NCBI GenBank assembly: GCA_937902735.1
Contig: CALELS010000015.1
Location: forward strand, 176,621-240,620
DNA from: an uncultured Caryophanales bacterium
GTDB taxonomy: Bacteria; Bacillota_I; Bacilli_A; RFN20; CAG-826
DNA: 64,000 bases
Direction of reading: 5' to 3'
The translations under genes were made by a program, and so were the position numbers. The notes under the pieces were generated by a model. That model was not told the origin of the DNA. It made no database searches and saw only the letters and a program-made list of their open reading frames with translations. Of this stretch, positions 42,603 through 50,416 are shown piece by piece; the first letter of the stretch is position 1; each line of letters opens with the position of its first letter.

Positions 42603-43135
42603 AAACAATATTTCTTAATATCTTCAGTTGGGAGTCCGATTACATTATCAAGACTTCCTTCTATTTTTTTAACTAAATTAAATTCTTTGTCTTGAATTCC
42701 ATATGCTCCAGCTTTATCCATTGGAGAACCGGTTTCAATATATTTAAGAATAGTTTCATCACTTAATTCATTAAAATGAACAACAGTTGTTACCGAACGA
42801 CTTATTAATTTGTCGCCTTTTAAATATGCGTAGCCTGAAATAACCAAATGTTCTCTTCCTGATAATTCTTTAAGCATCTCAAATGCTTCTTTTTTATCTT
42901 TTGGTTTACCAAGTAATTTATCATCAATAATAACTACAGTATCGCATCCAAGAACTTCGTCGTTTGGATAAATTTTCTTAATTGTTGTAGCCTTCAAAAG
43001 CGCAGCTGCTTTAGGAAGTTCCTTAATAGGAACATTGAGATGTTCATCAACATCTGCAGGAACAATTAAAAAATCAGCAACAATTTTCTTTAATAATTCT
43101 TTTCTTCTTGGAGATTGCGAAGCAAGTATAAGCAT
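42599..43135 (-). CDS. maf: Maf-family nucleotide pyrophosphatase
   Basis: A 178-residue Maf protein that hydrolyses dTTP/UTP and modified pyrimidine triphosphates and affects septum formation. LASQSPRRKELLKKI (about 4-18), DTVVIIDDKLLGKPKDKKEA (about 66-85) and GSPMDKAGAYGIQDKE (about 145-160) are the family motifs. It begins at the rnj stop, so the two are co-transcribed. It ends four bases inside the convergent EIIB-like gene. Confidence 0.94.
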   Translation of the reverse strand: MLILASQSPRRKELLKKIVADFLIVPADVDEHLNVPIKELPKAAALLKATTIKKIYPNDEVLGCDTVVIIDDKLLGKPKDKKEAFEMLKELSGREHLVISGYAYLKGDKLISRSVTTVVHFNELSDETILKYIETGSPMDKAGAYGIQDKEFNLVKKIEGSLDNVIGLPTEDIKKYCF

Positions 43136-44799
43136 TATCTATGATCCATTACCACTGGTATAACCATTGGATACCTTTCAGTTCTTTGTTCAACATAAGT
43201 TGAGACTAATCCTTTAATTGTTGTTTTAATGTCACTAAATGAAGTGCTATCTTTCATTAACTTTTCCATTGCCCTATTAACCAAAAGAGCAATATCACCA
43301 ACTAAAGAATTATCTTCGTTTGAAAAAGCTTTTGTAATTATTTTTGCAGGAACAATAATCTTATTTTTTCTTGAGTCAATTCCAATTATTACCGCAATAA
43401 GTCCATTATTTCTTAAAATATCACGATCTCTAATGACTGCACTTGATAGACCAGAAATATTACTTCCATCAATATAAACTGGATTAACTTCGAAATGTCC
43501 GGCTTCTTTAATGCGGTGTTCATAGAGTTCTAAAATATCACCATTTTCTTTAACAAAAATATTTTCTTTTTTGACACCAACAGTTGCAGCAATTTCACCA
43601 TGAATCTTTAACATGCGATAATCACCATGGATTGGCATAAAGTATGTTGGTTTAACAAGTCTAAGCATTAAACGTAATTCTTGTTTTGATGGATGGCCAC
43701 TTGAGTGGACATGGAATAAAACAGAATTAGTTAAAACATCGCAACCATTTCTAACTAATTGATTCACAACTTTTTCAACAAGAACTCCATTTCCTGGAAT
43801 AGCATTCGACGAGAATATAACTGTGTCACCAGGAAGAATACTTAAATCTTTATGTTCCCCGTTAGCAATTCTGCTTAATGCAGCCATAGGTTCACCTTGT
43901 GAACCAGTACACAAAATACAAATCTCGTTTGCTCGATATTTATTTACTTCATTAACAGGAATAATTGATACATCGGGAATTTTAATATAACCAAGTTCGC
44001 GAGCAATTTGAACGGCATATTCCATACTTCTTCCAACAATTGCAACCTTACGATTATGTTCAATTGCGACTTGGACGATTTGTTGAATACGTGAAATGTT
44101 ACTTGAGAAGGTTGAAAGAATTAATCTACCAGGAGTGTTATCAAATATTTCTTTAATTGAACCCAAAACATTAGATTCACTTGGAGTATATCCTTCAATT
44201 TCAGCATTAGTAGAGTCGCTAAGTAATAAATCAACCCCTTCTTCAGCAATTTTTGCAATTTTATGCAAATCAAATCTTTGATTAACTGGAGTTAAATCAA
44301 TTTTGAAGTCACCAGTATGAACAATTCTTCCATGCGGAGTATCAATACAGATTCCATAAGAATCTGGAATTGAGTGAGTTACTGCAAAGAAAGAAACTTT
44401 AAAGTCATCGACTTCAAATACATCTTCACTTGTATATTCAACAATATTAACAGTTTCGTTAATATGCATATTTTGAAGTTTTTTCCTAATTAATGCTGCT
44501 GCAAGTTTTGGAGCATAAATAACAGGAATATGAACATTTTGGATCAAGAAGGGAATACCACCAATATGGTCTTCATGACCGTGCGTAATAAATAATGCTT
44601 TAATCTTTTGTCTTGTATTTCTTAGTTTTTGATAATTTGGGATAACATAACTAACCCCAGGAAGATCGGCTTCTGGGAATCTAACACCAGCATCAACAAT
44701 AATTAAAGAATGTTCACTTTCAAAACAATAGGTGTTCTTACCGACTTCACAAAGTCCACCTAATGCATAAATAGAAATTGGTGATAAAGACTTATCCAT
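43135..44799 (-). CDS. rnj: Ribonuclease J
   Basis: A beta-CASP metallo-beta-lactamase RNase of 554 residues with 5'-3' exo- and endonuclease activity. Zinc site motifs are ITHGHEDHIGG (about 71-81), ALIVDAG at the start, HTGDFKIDLTP (about 160-170) and LFHVHSSGHPSK (about 362-373). The C-terminal domain follows. One RNase J is seen here; whether it is J1 or J2 cannot be told from this window. The upstream promoter is close to consensus. Confidence 0.95.
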   Translation of the reverse strand: MDKSLSPISIYALGGLCEVGKNTYCFESEHSLIIVDAGVRFPEADLPGVSYVIPNYQKLRNTRQKIKALFITHGHEDHIGGIPFLIQNVHIPVIYAPKLAAALIRKKLQNMHINETVNIVEYTSEDVFEVDDFKVSFFAVTHSIPDSYGICIDTPHGRIVHTGDFKIDLTPVNQRFDLHKIAKIAEEGVDLLLSDSTNAEIEGYTPSESNVLGSIKEIFDNTPGRLILSTFSSNISRIQQIVQVAIEHNRKVAIVGRSMEYAVQIARELGYIKIPDVSIIPVNEVNKYRANEICILCTGSQGEPMAALSRIANGEHKDLSILPGDTVIFSSNAIPGNGVLVEKVVNQLVRNGCDVLTNSVLFHVHSSGHPSKQELRLMLRLVKPTYFMPIHGDYRMLKIHGEIAATVGVKKENIFVKENGDILELYEHRIKEAGHFEVNPVYIDGSNISGLSSAVIRDRDILRNNGLIAVIIGIDSRKNKIIVPAKIITKAFSNEDNSLVGDIALLVNRAMEKLMKDSTSFSDIKTTIKGLVSTYVEQRTERYPMVIPVVMDHR

Positions 44800-44842
44800 A
44801 AATTTATATCTGAATTATCTTCGTTAATAAAACAGCAAAATG

Positions 44843-44872
44843 ATTATATATTTTTATAAAATATTTTGTCAA
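44843..44872 (-). promoter_or_regulatory. Strong promoter of rnj-maf
   Basis: On the minus strand TTGACA (44872-44867) and TATAAT (44848-44843), spacing 18. The leader to the ATG at 44799 is about 38 bases and lacks a clear ribosome binding site. Confidence 0.72.
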
Positions 44873-44894
44873 TATTTTGAAATTTAAATAATAA

Positions 44895-45461
44895 TTAAAT
44901 CCTAATAGCGTCTTCTTTTACTTTAAAAGGATCTATTTTATCGATGTGATCATAGAATAAGACACCATTCAAATGATCTAATTCGTGTTGTAAAACAATA
45001 GCTTCATATCCTCTAGCTGTAATGATTTCTTCTTTATGTGTAACAGCATTAAATGCTTTAACTTGAATTTTAAATTTACGATAAACATATCCTTTATGTT
45101 CTTCATCAACTGAAAGACAACCTTCGCCTCCAGCAAGATATGATTCTTTAACTGATTCTAAAATAATTTTTGGATTAATTAGACGATGATCGACATAACC
45201 ATTAATGTTTCCATCATCATCATAAGTTGGATAATAAACCACTAGAGCCCTAATATTTTTACCAATTTGAGGAGCGGCAAGACCGACACCTTCTCTAACA
45301 TTATATTTTTCTCTTAACTTTTCATCTTGTGACATTACCAAATAATCATGCATTTGATTCACAAGAGAAATAATATCTTCATCGTTTGGATTTTCGACTT
45401 CGACTGACTTTGATCTAATCGATATAGCGTTATCTTTTACAATTTTAAAATACTTTGACAT
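44895..45461 (-). CDS. def: Peptide deformylase
   Basis: A type 2 (Gram-positive) deformylase of 188 residues that removes the formyl group from new proteins. The three motifs are REGVGLAAPQIGKN (about 54-67), GGEGCLSVDEE (about 109-119, Cys metal ligand) and QHELDHLNG (about 157-165, HExxH type). The start is set at 45461, MSKYFKI; the longer frame to 45521 runs into the divergent gene's promoter. A palindromic element lies just upstream. Confidence 0.96.
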   Translation of the reverse strand: MSKYFKIVKDNAISIRSKSVEVENPNDEDIISLVNQMHDYLVMSQDEKLREKYNVREGVGLAAPQIGKNIRALVVYYPTYDDDGNINGYVDHRLINPKIILESVKESYLAGGEGCLSVDEEHKGYVYRKFKIQVKAFNAVTHKEEIITARGYEAIVLQHELDHLNGVLFYDHIDKIDPFKVKEDAIRI

Positions 45462-45472
45462 AACAAATTGTA

Positions 45473-45492
45473 TTGTATCATAAAGGATACAA
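45473..45492. promoter_or_regulatory. Inverted repeat in the def/ylbF divergent promoter
   Basis: TTGTATC (45473-45479) and GATACAA (45486-45492) are perfect inverted repeats with a six-base centre. The left arm doubles as a -35 box (TTGTAT) for ylbF with GATAAT (45497-45502); the right arm supplies TTGTAT for def on the other strand with TACAAT. This may be only two face-to-face promoters or a protein-binding site. Confidence 0.5.
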
Positions 45493-45512
45493 ATTTGATA
45501 ATATTGATGTGT

Positions 45513-45875
45513 ATGAATCAAGAGTTATCTATTGCTTTATCTTCCTTAAAAGAAGCTATTGAAAATGATGAAAGAGTCATCCTTTTGAATAAACTTGATA
45601 AGGAATTAAATAATGATGAAGAAGTGATGAAACTAGCTTATCAAAAAGATATGGCGGTTTTAGATTATGAAGATTCAATCAAACATTTTGGTGATAATTC
45701 AAAAGAAACTTTAGAAGCTCAAAAGAAACTTTATCAAGCAAAGCTTGCCCTTGATTCTCATCCATTAGTAAAACGTTACAATGAAGCATATAAAGAAGTT
45801 CGATTAATGTATAAAAAAATAAATGATTCTTTATTTGGAAAATTAATCGAAAAAAACAGGTGTAAAAATGATTAG
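45513..45875 (+). CDS. ylbF: YlbF (RicF)-like regulator
   Basis: A 120-residue helical protein of the YlbF/YmcA family. LKEAIENDERVILLNKLDKELNNDEEV opens it, and the family repeat LALDSHPLVKRYNEAYKEVRLMYKKI is at about 82-107. In Bacillus, YlbF, YmcA and YaaT make the Y-complex that guides RNase Y. The position before rsmD and coaD is as in Bacillus (ylbF-ylbG-rsmD-coaD, here without ylbG). Start at 45513, or at the in-frame ATG at 45507; both lie within ten bases of a -10 box. Overlaps rsmD by eight bases. Confidence 0.83.
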   Translation: MNQELSIALSSLKEAIENDERVILLNKLDKELNNDEEVMKLAYQKDMAVLDYEDSIKHFGDNSKETLEAQKKLYQAKLALDSHPLVKRYNEAYKEVRLMYKKINDSLFGKLIEKNRCKND

Positions 45876-46404
45876 AATAACTGCCGGAAAATTTCGTTCA
45901 AGAAAACTTATCACACCAGACACTTTGTCCACAAAACCAACAATGGATAGAGTAAGAGAAGGCGTATTTTCCGCTTTAGCAGGAGACATCAATAATTCAA
46001 CAGTCCTAGATTTATTTGCTGGTAGTGGTTCTTATGGTTTTGAAGCTCTATCTCGTGGAGCAAGTTATGCCTATTTTGTTGAGAATACTCAACTTGCAAT
46101 CAAATCCATTGATGACAATATAAAAACTTTAAAAGTTCAAAACGATTGCAAAATAGTTCAAGCCGACTCCTTATCTTTTATAAATAATAATAAAGAAAAA
46201 TATGACATCATTTTTGTCGATCCCCCATATAAAGCATATGATTATCACTTTCTTGTTGAACAAATACTTTCTAACGAATTACTTAAACCATTTGGTATAA
46301 TCGTTTTAGAAAGTGAAGATGATTTAGATATAGACGAATCTAGATTCACTAAAGTTAAAAAGTACAAATACGGACTCGCTAAAATATATATGTTAAGGAA
46401 ATAA
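45868..46404 (+). CDS. rsmD: 16S rRNA (guanine966-N2)-methyltransferase
   Basis: A 178-residue methyltransferase. IRITAGKFRSRKL and PTMDRVREGVFSAL are the substrate-binding N-terminus. VLDLFAGSGSYGFEALSRGA (about 46-65) is the SAM loop. The N6/N2 methyltransferase motif IIFVDPPYKAYD (about 113-124) is present. It methylates G966 of 16S rRNA in the small subunit. It is followed by coaD after three bases. Confidence 0.94.
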   Translation: MIRITAGKFRSRKLITPDTLSTKPTMDRVREGVFSALAGDINNSTVLDLFAGSGSYGFEALSRGASYAYFVENTQLAIKSIDDNIKTLKVQNDCKIVQADSLSFINNNKEKYDIIFVDPPYKAYDYHFLVEQILSNELLKPFGIIVLESEDDLDIDESRFTKVKKYKYGLAKIYMLRK

Positions 46405-46407
46405 AAT

Positions 46408-46881
46408 ATGAAGAAAGCAATTTATCCAGGAAGTTTCGATCCTATCACCAATGGTCATATTGAAATCTTAAAACGTGGACTTAAAGTTTTTGATGAAGTA
46501 GTAATCTTAATCGCAGTCAATTCTAACAAGAATTCTCATTTTACCTTAGAAGAAAGAAAAGAAATGATTAAAGAAGCCATTAAAGATATTAAAGGTGCTT
46601 CAGTTGATATCTATGAAGGCTTAAGTGTAGATTATGCAAAAAAAGTAGGTGCTACTCACATGATACGTGGTTTAAGAGCAGTTTCTGATTTTGAATATGA
46701 ATTTCAACTAAGTGCAGCTAATGAATTCATTGATCCTTCAATTGATGTTGTCTTCTTCATGGCGCATTCCGAAACAAACTTCATCTCTAGTAGCGCAATT
46801 AATGAGATGTTTAACAACAATGTTGATATATCAAATCTTGTTCCTGAATCAGTAAGGAAGATGTATCAAAAACATAAATAA
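46408..46881 (+). CDS. coaD: Phosphopantetheine adenylyltransferase
   Basis: Penultimate step of coenzyme A synthesis, 157 residues. AIYPGSFDPITNGHIEILKRG (about 4-24) contains the T/HxGH nucleotidyltransferase motif, VDYAKKVGATHMIRGLRAVSDFEYE is at about 72-96, and ETNFISSSAINEM (about 126-138) is the ISSTxVR-like loop. Length is typical. Ends at a clear terminator. Confidence 0.96.
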   Translation: MKKAIYPGSFDPITNGHIEILKRGLKVFDEVVILIAVNSNKNSHFTLEERKEMIKEAIKDIKGASVDIYEGLSVDYAKKVGATHMIRGLRAVSDFEYEFQLSAANEFIDPSIDVVFFMAHSETNFISSSAINEMFNNNVDISNLVPESVRKMYQKHK

Positions 46882-46887
46882 TAATAC

Positions 46888-46910
46888 AAGGAACCTAATG
46901 GTTCCTTTTT
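46888..46910 (+). terminator. Intrinsic terminator after coaD
   Basis: AAGGAACC (46888-46895), loop TAAT, GGTTCCTT (46900-46907), then TTT. Confidence 0.9.
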
Positions 46911-46913
46911 AAT

Positions 46914-46939
46914 TAAAAAAGAGGTTTGTTCGACCTCTT
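46914..46939 (-). terminator. Terminator of the thioredoxin-like gene
   Basis: On the minus strand AAGAGGT (46939-46933), seven-base loop, ACCTCTT (46925-46919), then TTTTAATT. It is back-to-back with the coaD terminator. Confidence 0.85.
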
Positions 46940-46957
46940 ATAATTTTTTTATAACAA

Positions 46958-47740
46958 TTAAGCACCCTTAACCGCGAAGTCACCAGTATGTTGCCAGCAA
47001 TCTGCAAGATGTTGTGCTTTGGCAACATTTGTGTCACCAGTGACACCGAACATGATTTCGCTAACACCTGGATCAATTCTTTGTTCTGATAAATCAACAA
47101 AGAAGATTGTTGGAGTTAAGAAATCATTTTCATCGCAACTTTCAACATTGATTAAGTCAGTCTCACTGATCTTACCATTAAGATAATACTCGGAAGCATA
47201 ACCAACTGTAGCAGCATTTTCCATGAATTTAAGATTGCGGTTCATATATTTAACAAATGCTGATTGATCTGTTGTTGTATCGTTTGTTTTTTCATCAGTG
47301 AAGACGGTATACATCTTGAAACTATCTTTACCATTTCTGACATAGTCAGTGAATCTTGTTTCAAGGGTTTCAAATCCTTCACGTGCTTCTTTACATGATG
47401 GGCATGTGGTGGAAACATACATCAAGAAGAATTTTTCACCATATTTATCGGCGGTGGCTTTTCTTGTTGATGAATCTTCCATAACTCTGTTAACAGCTTC
47501 AGTTAATTCATCAGCAGCGCTTGTTTCTCCACCAACTAATGATTGTTGGAATTTGTGATAGTAAGAATCGGAGGAATTGATTTTTTCAACAAGGGAGGTA
47601 ATACCATTAACAATTGAAGGAATAGAGAAAATAACACCAAAGATGATACCAACGATTAAAAGTGGTTGGACCCAGGCTGTTTCCTTAATCCATCTCCAGA
47701 TTCTTGCAAAGAATGCTCCTATTGCTCTAAATACTACCAT
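46958..47740 (-). CDS. Membrane-anchored thioredoxin-like protein (CPSC)
   Basis: A 260-residue protein. After a basic amphipathic start one membrane helix (about 26-45) leads to an extracytoplasmic domain. YGEKFFLMYVSTTCPSCKEAREGFETLE (about 100-127) is a thioredoxin-fold beta-alpha unit with active-site Cys113 and Cys116. A long insertion (about 140-205) with many Asp, Asn and Thr follows, then FLTPTIFFVDL, where the cis-proline of the thioredoxin fold (TPT) is found. Probably a thiol reductase or oxidase outside the membrane. Partner unknown. GTAGGAGGAATAGACT is a strong ribosome binding site. Confidence 0.82.
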   Translation of the reverse strand: MVVFRAIGAFFARIWRWIKETAWVQPLLIVGIIFGVIFSIPSIVNGITSLVEKINSSDSYYHKFQQSLVGGETSAADELTEAVNRVMEDSSTRKATADKYGEKFFLMYVSTTCPSCKEAREGFETLETRFTDYVRNGKDSFKMYTVFTDEKTNDTTTDQSAFVKYMNRNLKFMENAATVGYASEYYLNGKISETDLINVESCDENDFLTPTIFFVDLSEQRIDPGVSEIMFGVTGDTNVAKAQHLADCWQHTGDFAVKGA

Positions 47741-47770
47741 AGTCTATTCCTCCTACGACAAGCGAAAAGT

Positions 47771-47799
47771 ATTTTAACACTATATAAATATAGACTCAA
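47771..47799 (-). promoter_or_regulatory. Promoter of the thioredoxin-like gene
   Basis: On the minus strand TTGAGT (47799-47794) and TAAAAT (47776-47771), spacing 17. The rest of the 196-base divergent region is AT-rich, with a possible TAGAAT box near 47920 for the plus-strand gene. Confidence 0.6.
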
Positions 47800-47936
47800 C
47801 AAAATATTTTTCAAGTTAACATTTATGTAAACTTCATTTTCTAAATTTTTTGAGTAAAATTTTGCGATTTTGTTATAAACAAGTCGATTTTTCTATCAAT
47901 TTTTATATCAAGTGTTAGAATAGTGGCGTTCATATT

Positions 47937-49016
47937 ATGAAAAAGAAAACCTTAGTTCGCAAAATTAATTCATTCACTTACAACCATATTTGGATCAGAT
48001 ATGTAATGGACTGGGGCACAGCTTTTGTTATGTCTGTCTTTAGCGCTCTAATTTTTGCCTTTGGTATTTCTACTTTTATGAATCCTGCTGCATTCACTGC
48101 AAATGATGGGACTGTTATTCCTTTAATCAATATTGTTAGTGGTGGTTCATCTGGTATTGCTCAAACAATTACTGCAATTTTTGACTTATTCCATGTTCAA
48201 CTTCCTAGTGGTTTACCATCTTTATATTCAATACTTTATCTTTTAATCAACATCCCATTAATTGTTATTGCTTTCAAAGGAATCGGTGTACGTTTTGGTA
48301 CATTTACTTTAGTTAATGTCGGATTTGTTTTTATCTTCACTTATCTATTCAACAACATTCCTGTAATAAACAATTTCTTAACAAATATTGCAGCATTTTT
48401 TAATGCTCATGGTGGTCTATTTTCTCGGGCTTTCTTTGCTGGAATTTGTACTGGTCTTTCTAGCGCAATTGCTTATAAATACGAGACTTCTGCAGGGGGA
48501 TTTGACATTATTTCCTATTATCTCGGACTTAGAAAAAACACCTCAGTTGGTAAATATGGAGTCATCATAAATGCCCTCATCATTGTTACATATTCAGTTG
48601 TCAGAATTTTCAGTTTTGAGAATAAAACAATCGACATTGTAGGTAATCATCAATTAACCCTAAATTCATTTGAACTTGCTGTAATACAAGGTTTCTTCGC
48701 AGTTATATATTTATTTACAGTTATGATCATTGTTGATTTAATCAACGTTCGTAATAAAAAAGTCCAAATTCAAATCATTACTGAAAAACAAGATATGGCA
48801 AAATTACTCATTGCCAATATTCCTCATGGTGCAACAATTGTAAAAGCAACTGGAGCTTATAGTGGTAATGATCGATTAATCGTTTACATGATTGTTTCTT
48901 CAACGGAAGTTAAAAACGTTATAAACGTTGTTAAACAAATTGATGCCAATTCATTTGTTGGTGTTACAGCTATTCAACAAGTCAGCGGTCGATTCTATAT
49001 GCGACCTGTTAAATAG
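47937..49016 (+). CDS. YitT-family membrane protein (DUF161 and DUF2179)
   Basis: A 359-residue protein with about six membrane helices (25-50, 85-112, 115-135, 140-155, 165-215, 240-265) containing SGGSSGIAQTI and a GFDIISYYLGLRKNTSVGKYGVIINA segment typical of the DUF161 (YitT) family. A soluble C-terminal DUF2179 domain (about 278-355) has IITEKQDMAKLLIANIPHGATIV and IYSTEVKNV-like strands. Family function is unknown; transport is suspected. Loops between helices 2 and 3 are long for the family. Confidence 0.87.
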   Translation: MKKKTLVRKINSFTYNHIWIRYVMDWGTAFVMSVFSALIFAFGISTFMNPAAFTANDGTVIPLINIVSGGSSGIAQTITAIFDLFHVQLPSGLPSLYSILYLLINIPLIVIAFKGIGVRFGTFTLVNVGFVFIFTYLFNNIPVINNFLTNIAAFFNAHGGLFSRAFFAGICTGLSSAIAYKYETSAGGFDIISYYLGLRKNTSVGKYGVIINALIIVTYSVVRIFSFENKTIDIVGNHQLTLNSFELAVIQGFFAVIYLFTVMIIVDLINVRNKKVQIQIITEKQDMAKLLIANIPHGATIVKATGAYSGNDRLIVYMIVSSTEVKNVINVVKQIDANSFVGVTAIQQVSGRFYMRPVK

Positions 49017-49057
49017 TTTTAAAAAACGTTTTTATAATTTATCATTTATTTTTTTAA

Positions 49058-49083
49058 AAAACGTACTATTAGTACGTTTTAAT
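49058..49083. terminator. Bidirectional-looking terminator
   Basis: AAAACGTAC (49058-49066), loop TATTA, GTACGTTTT (49072-49080). Perfect nine-base stem with T-runs on both strands. It ends the YitT-like gene. Confidence 0.85.
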
Positions 49084-49150
49084 AGATAATTGCAGTCTCC
49101 AATTGTCCGTACACACAAAAAGTTTGAAATACCAATTGCTAGGACACGCA

Positions 49151-49219
49151 TATCGGCAAAATAATATTTGCTATTTCCTGTCAAGTTTTGCTTTATAAAT
49201 TGCCGATAATTGATATAAT
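49151..49219 (+). promoter_or_regulatory. Promoter of the Fic gene with a wide inverted repeat
   Basis: An extended -10, TGA-TATAAT (TATAAT at 49214-49219), lies six bases before the ATG at 49226. TATCGGCAA (49151-49159) and TTGCCGATA (49200-49208) are perfect inverted repeats with 40 bases between them. The right arm lies directly upstream of the -10. This looks like a pair of operator half-sites that could be used for autoregulation. Further left, CCAATTG occurs twice (49098-49104 and 49132-49138). Confidence 0.55.
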
Positions 49220-49225
49220 AATGCC

Positions 49226-50119
49226 ATGAAATATCTAACAAGTATAGAGATTAGTAAGATATGGGGAGTTTCTGAAAGAAGCGTGCGAAACTATTGCGCT
49301 TCCGGAAGAGTTGTTGGCGCATACTTAAAAGGGAAAACGTGGATGATTCCTGAAAACGCAACAAAACCTAAAAGGCAGATTAGACATACAAACAAAATGC
49401 CAACATTACTAGATGTTCTCTCTAGAGAAAAAGAACATTCGGTGAAAGGCGGAATATATCACAAACTCCAAATTGAGTTGTCTTATAATTCAAATCATAT
49501 TGAGGGTAGCAAACTAACCCATGATGAAACTAGATATATTTATGAAACTAAGACAATTGGTTTAGAAAATAAAACCTTTAAAATCGATGATATTATAGAA
49601 ACCGTTAACCATTTTAGATGCGTGGATTTATCTATCGAATTGGCAAAAAGGAGATTGTCTGAATCGTTTATTAAACAATTACATTTAGTTTTGAAAACCG
49701 GAACGAGCGATTCAAGAGAACCGTGGTTTAAAGTTGGTGATTATAAGTTATTAGCGAACGAAGTTGGAGACAGAACAGCAACTGATCCAAAACAAGTAAA
49801 GATAGAAATGAAAAAACTGCTTGATGACTATAATCAAAAAGAAAAGCATTCATTTGAGGAAATAGTGGAGTTCCATGTCAAATTTGAACGAATCCACCCT
49901 TTCCAAGATGGTAATGGAAGAGTTGGGCGACTAATTGCATTTAAAGAATGCCTTAAAAACAATATTGTTCCATTTATCATTTTAGATAGTAAAAAAGAAT
50001 TCTATTACCGAGGTCTTAAAAACTGGAATCAAGAACGCGGTTGGCTTATCGATACTTGCTTGGATGGCCAAGACACAGTGAAAACATATTTAGATTATTT
50101 CAATATTCAATATGAATAA
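49226..50119 (+). CDS. HTH-Fic domain protein (AMP transferase)
   Basis: A 297-residue Fic protein. Residues 1-47 are a MerR/excisionase-type winged helix (TSIEISKIWGVSERSVRNYCASGRVVGAYLKGKTWMIP). The Fic core motif HPFQDGNGRVGR is complete at 224-235, so it is probably catalytically able. The inhibitory helix SNSNHIEG-type motif (S89-x3-E93-G94) precedes the core, marking a class II Fic whose activity is self-inhibited. Fic enzymes add AMP (or related groups) to Ser, Thr or Tyr of target proteins. Target unknown; not paired with an obvious antitoxin gene. Flanked by a terminator and tRNA-Ser, base and codon use look less adapted than neighbours. Confidence 0.9.
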   Translation: MKYLTSIEISKIWGVSERSVRNYCASGRVVGAYLKGKTWMIPENATKPKRQIRHTNKMPTLLDVLSREKEHSVKGGIYHKLQIELSYNSNHIEGSKLTHDETRYIYETKTIGLENKTFKIDDIIETVNHFRCVDLSIELAKRRLSESFIKQLHLVLKTGTSDSREPWFKVGDYKLLANEVGDRTATDPKQVKIEMKKLLDDYNQKEKHSFEEIVEFHVKFERIHPFQDGNGRVGRLIAFKECLKNNIVPFIILDSKKEFYYRGLKNWNQERGWLIDTCLDGQDTVKTYLDYFNIQYE

Positions 50120-50144
50120 AAAACACGCACTTTTTCGTACGTGT
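50115..50144 (-). terminator. Terminator of tRNA-Ser(CGA)
   Basis: On the minus strand ACACGTAC (50144-50137), loop GAAAAA, GTGCGTGT (50130-50123), then six Ts. It overlaps the end of the convergent Fic gene. Confidence 0.82.
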
Positions 50145-50159
50145 CTCGACAATTAAGGA

Positions 50160-50250
50160 TGGCGGAGGAAGAGGGATTTGAACCCCCGCGGAACTTGCGC
50201 CCCCTATCGGTTTTCGAAACCAACCCCTTCAGCCTCTTGGGTATTCCTCC
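50160..50250 (-). tRNA. tRNA-Ser (anticodon CGA)
   Basis: Class II tRNA. Acceptor GGAGGAA/TTCCTCC, discriminator G, encoded CCA. Anticodon loop TTCGAAA gives CGA. Long variable arm and T loop TTCAAAT. The acceptor stem is identical to that of tRNA-Tyr in this window. Confidence 0.94.
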
Positions 50251-50382
50251 AACGTTCAATAATTATAGCATATACCCCTTAATTAAAAAGAAACATTTTA
50301 TAACCAAACGTTTTGAACTCATAAGTCAAAAGAAACTTTGTTTCTGATTCGTTATAACAATAAACAATTTCATATACGCTAA

Positions 50383-50410
50383 TTGAATACTTGTGTGTAA
50401 CGTGTATAAT
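50383..50410 (+). promoter_or_regulatory. Promoter of the EAL-like gene-proS operon
   Basis: TTGAAT (50383-50388) and TATAAT (50405-50410), spacing 16. The -10 ends six bases before the ATG at 50417. The rest of the 166 bases after tRNA-Ser is AT-rich with no other signal seen. Confidence 0.65.
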
Positions 50411-50416
50411 TTATGC

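Noticed and set aside
49032..49241. 69-codon minus-strand frame upstream of Fic, a possible antitoxin
   Set aside because: It covers a terminator hairpin and the Fic promoter, has no ribosome binding site and no antitoxin-like pattern.
50141..50347. 68-codon plus-strand frame
   Set aside because: Antisense to tRNA-Ser(CGA).
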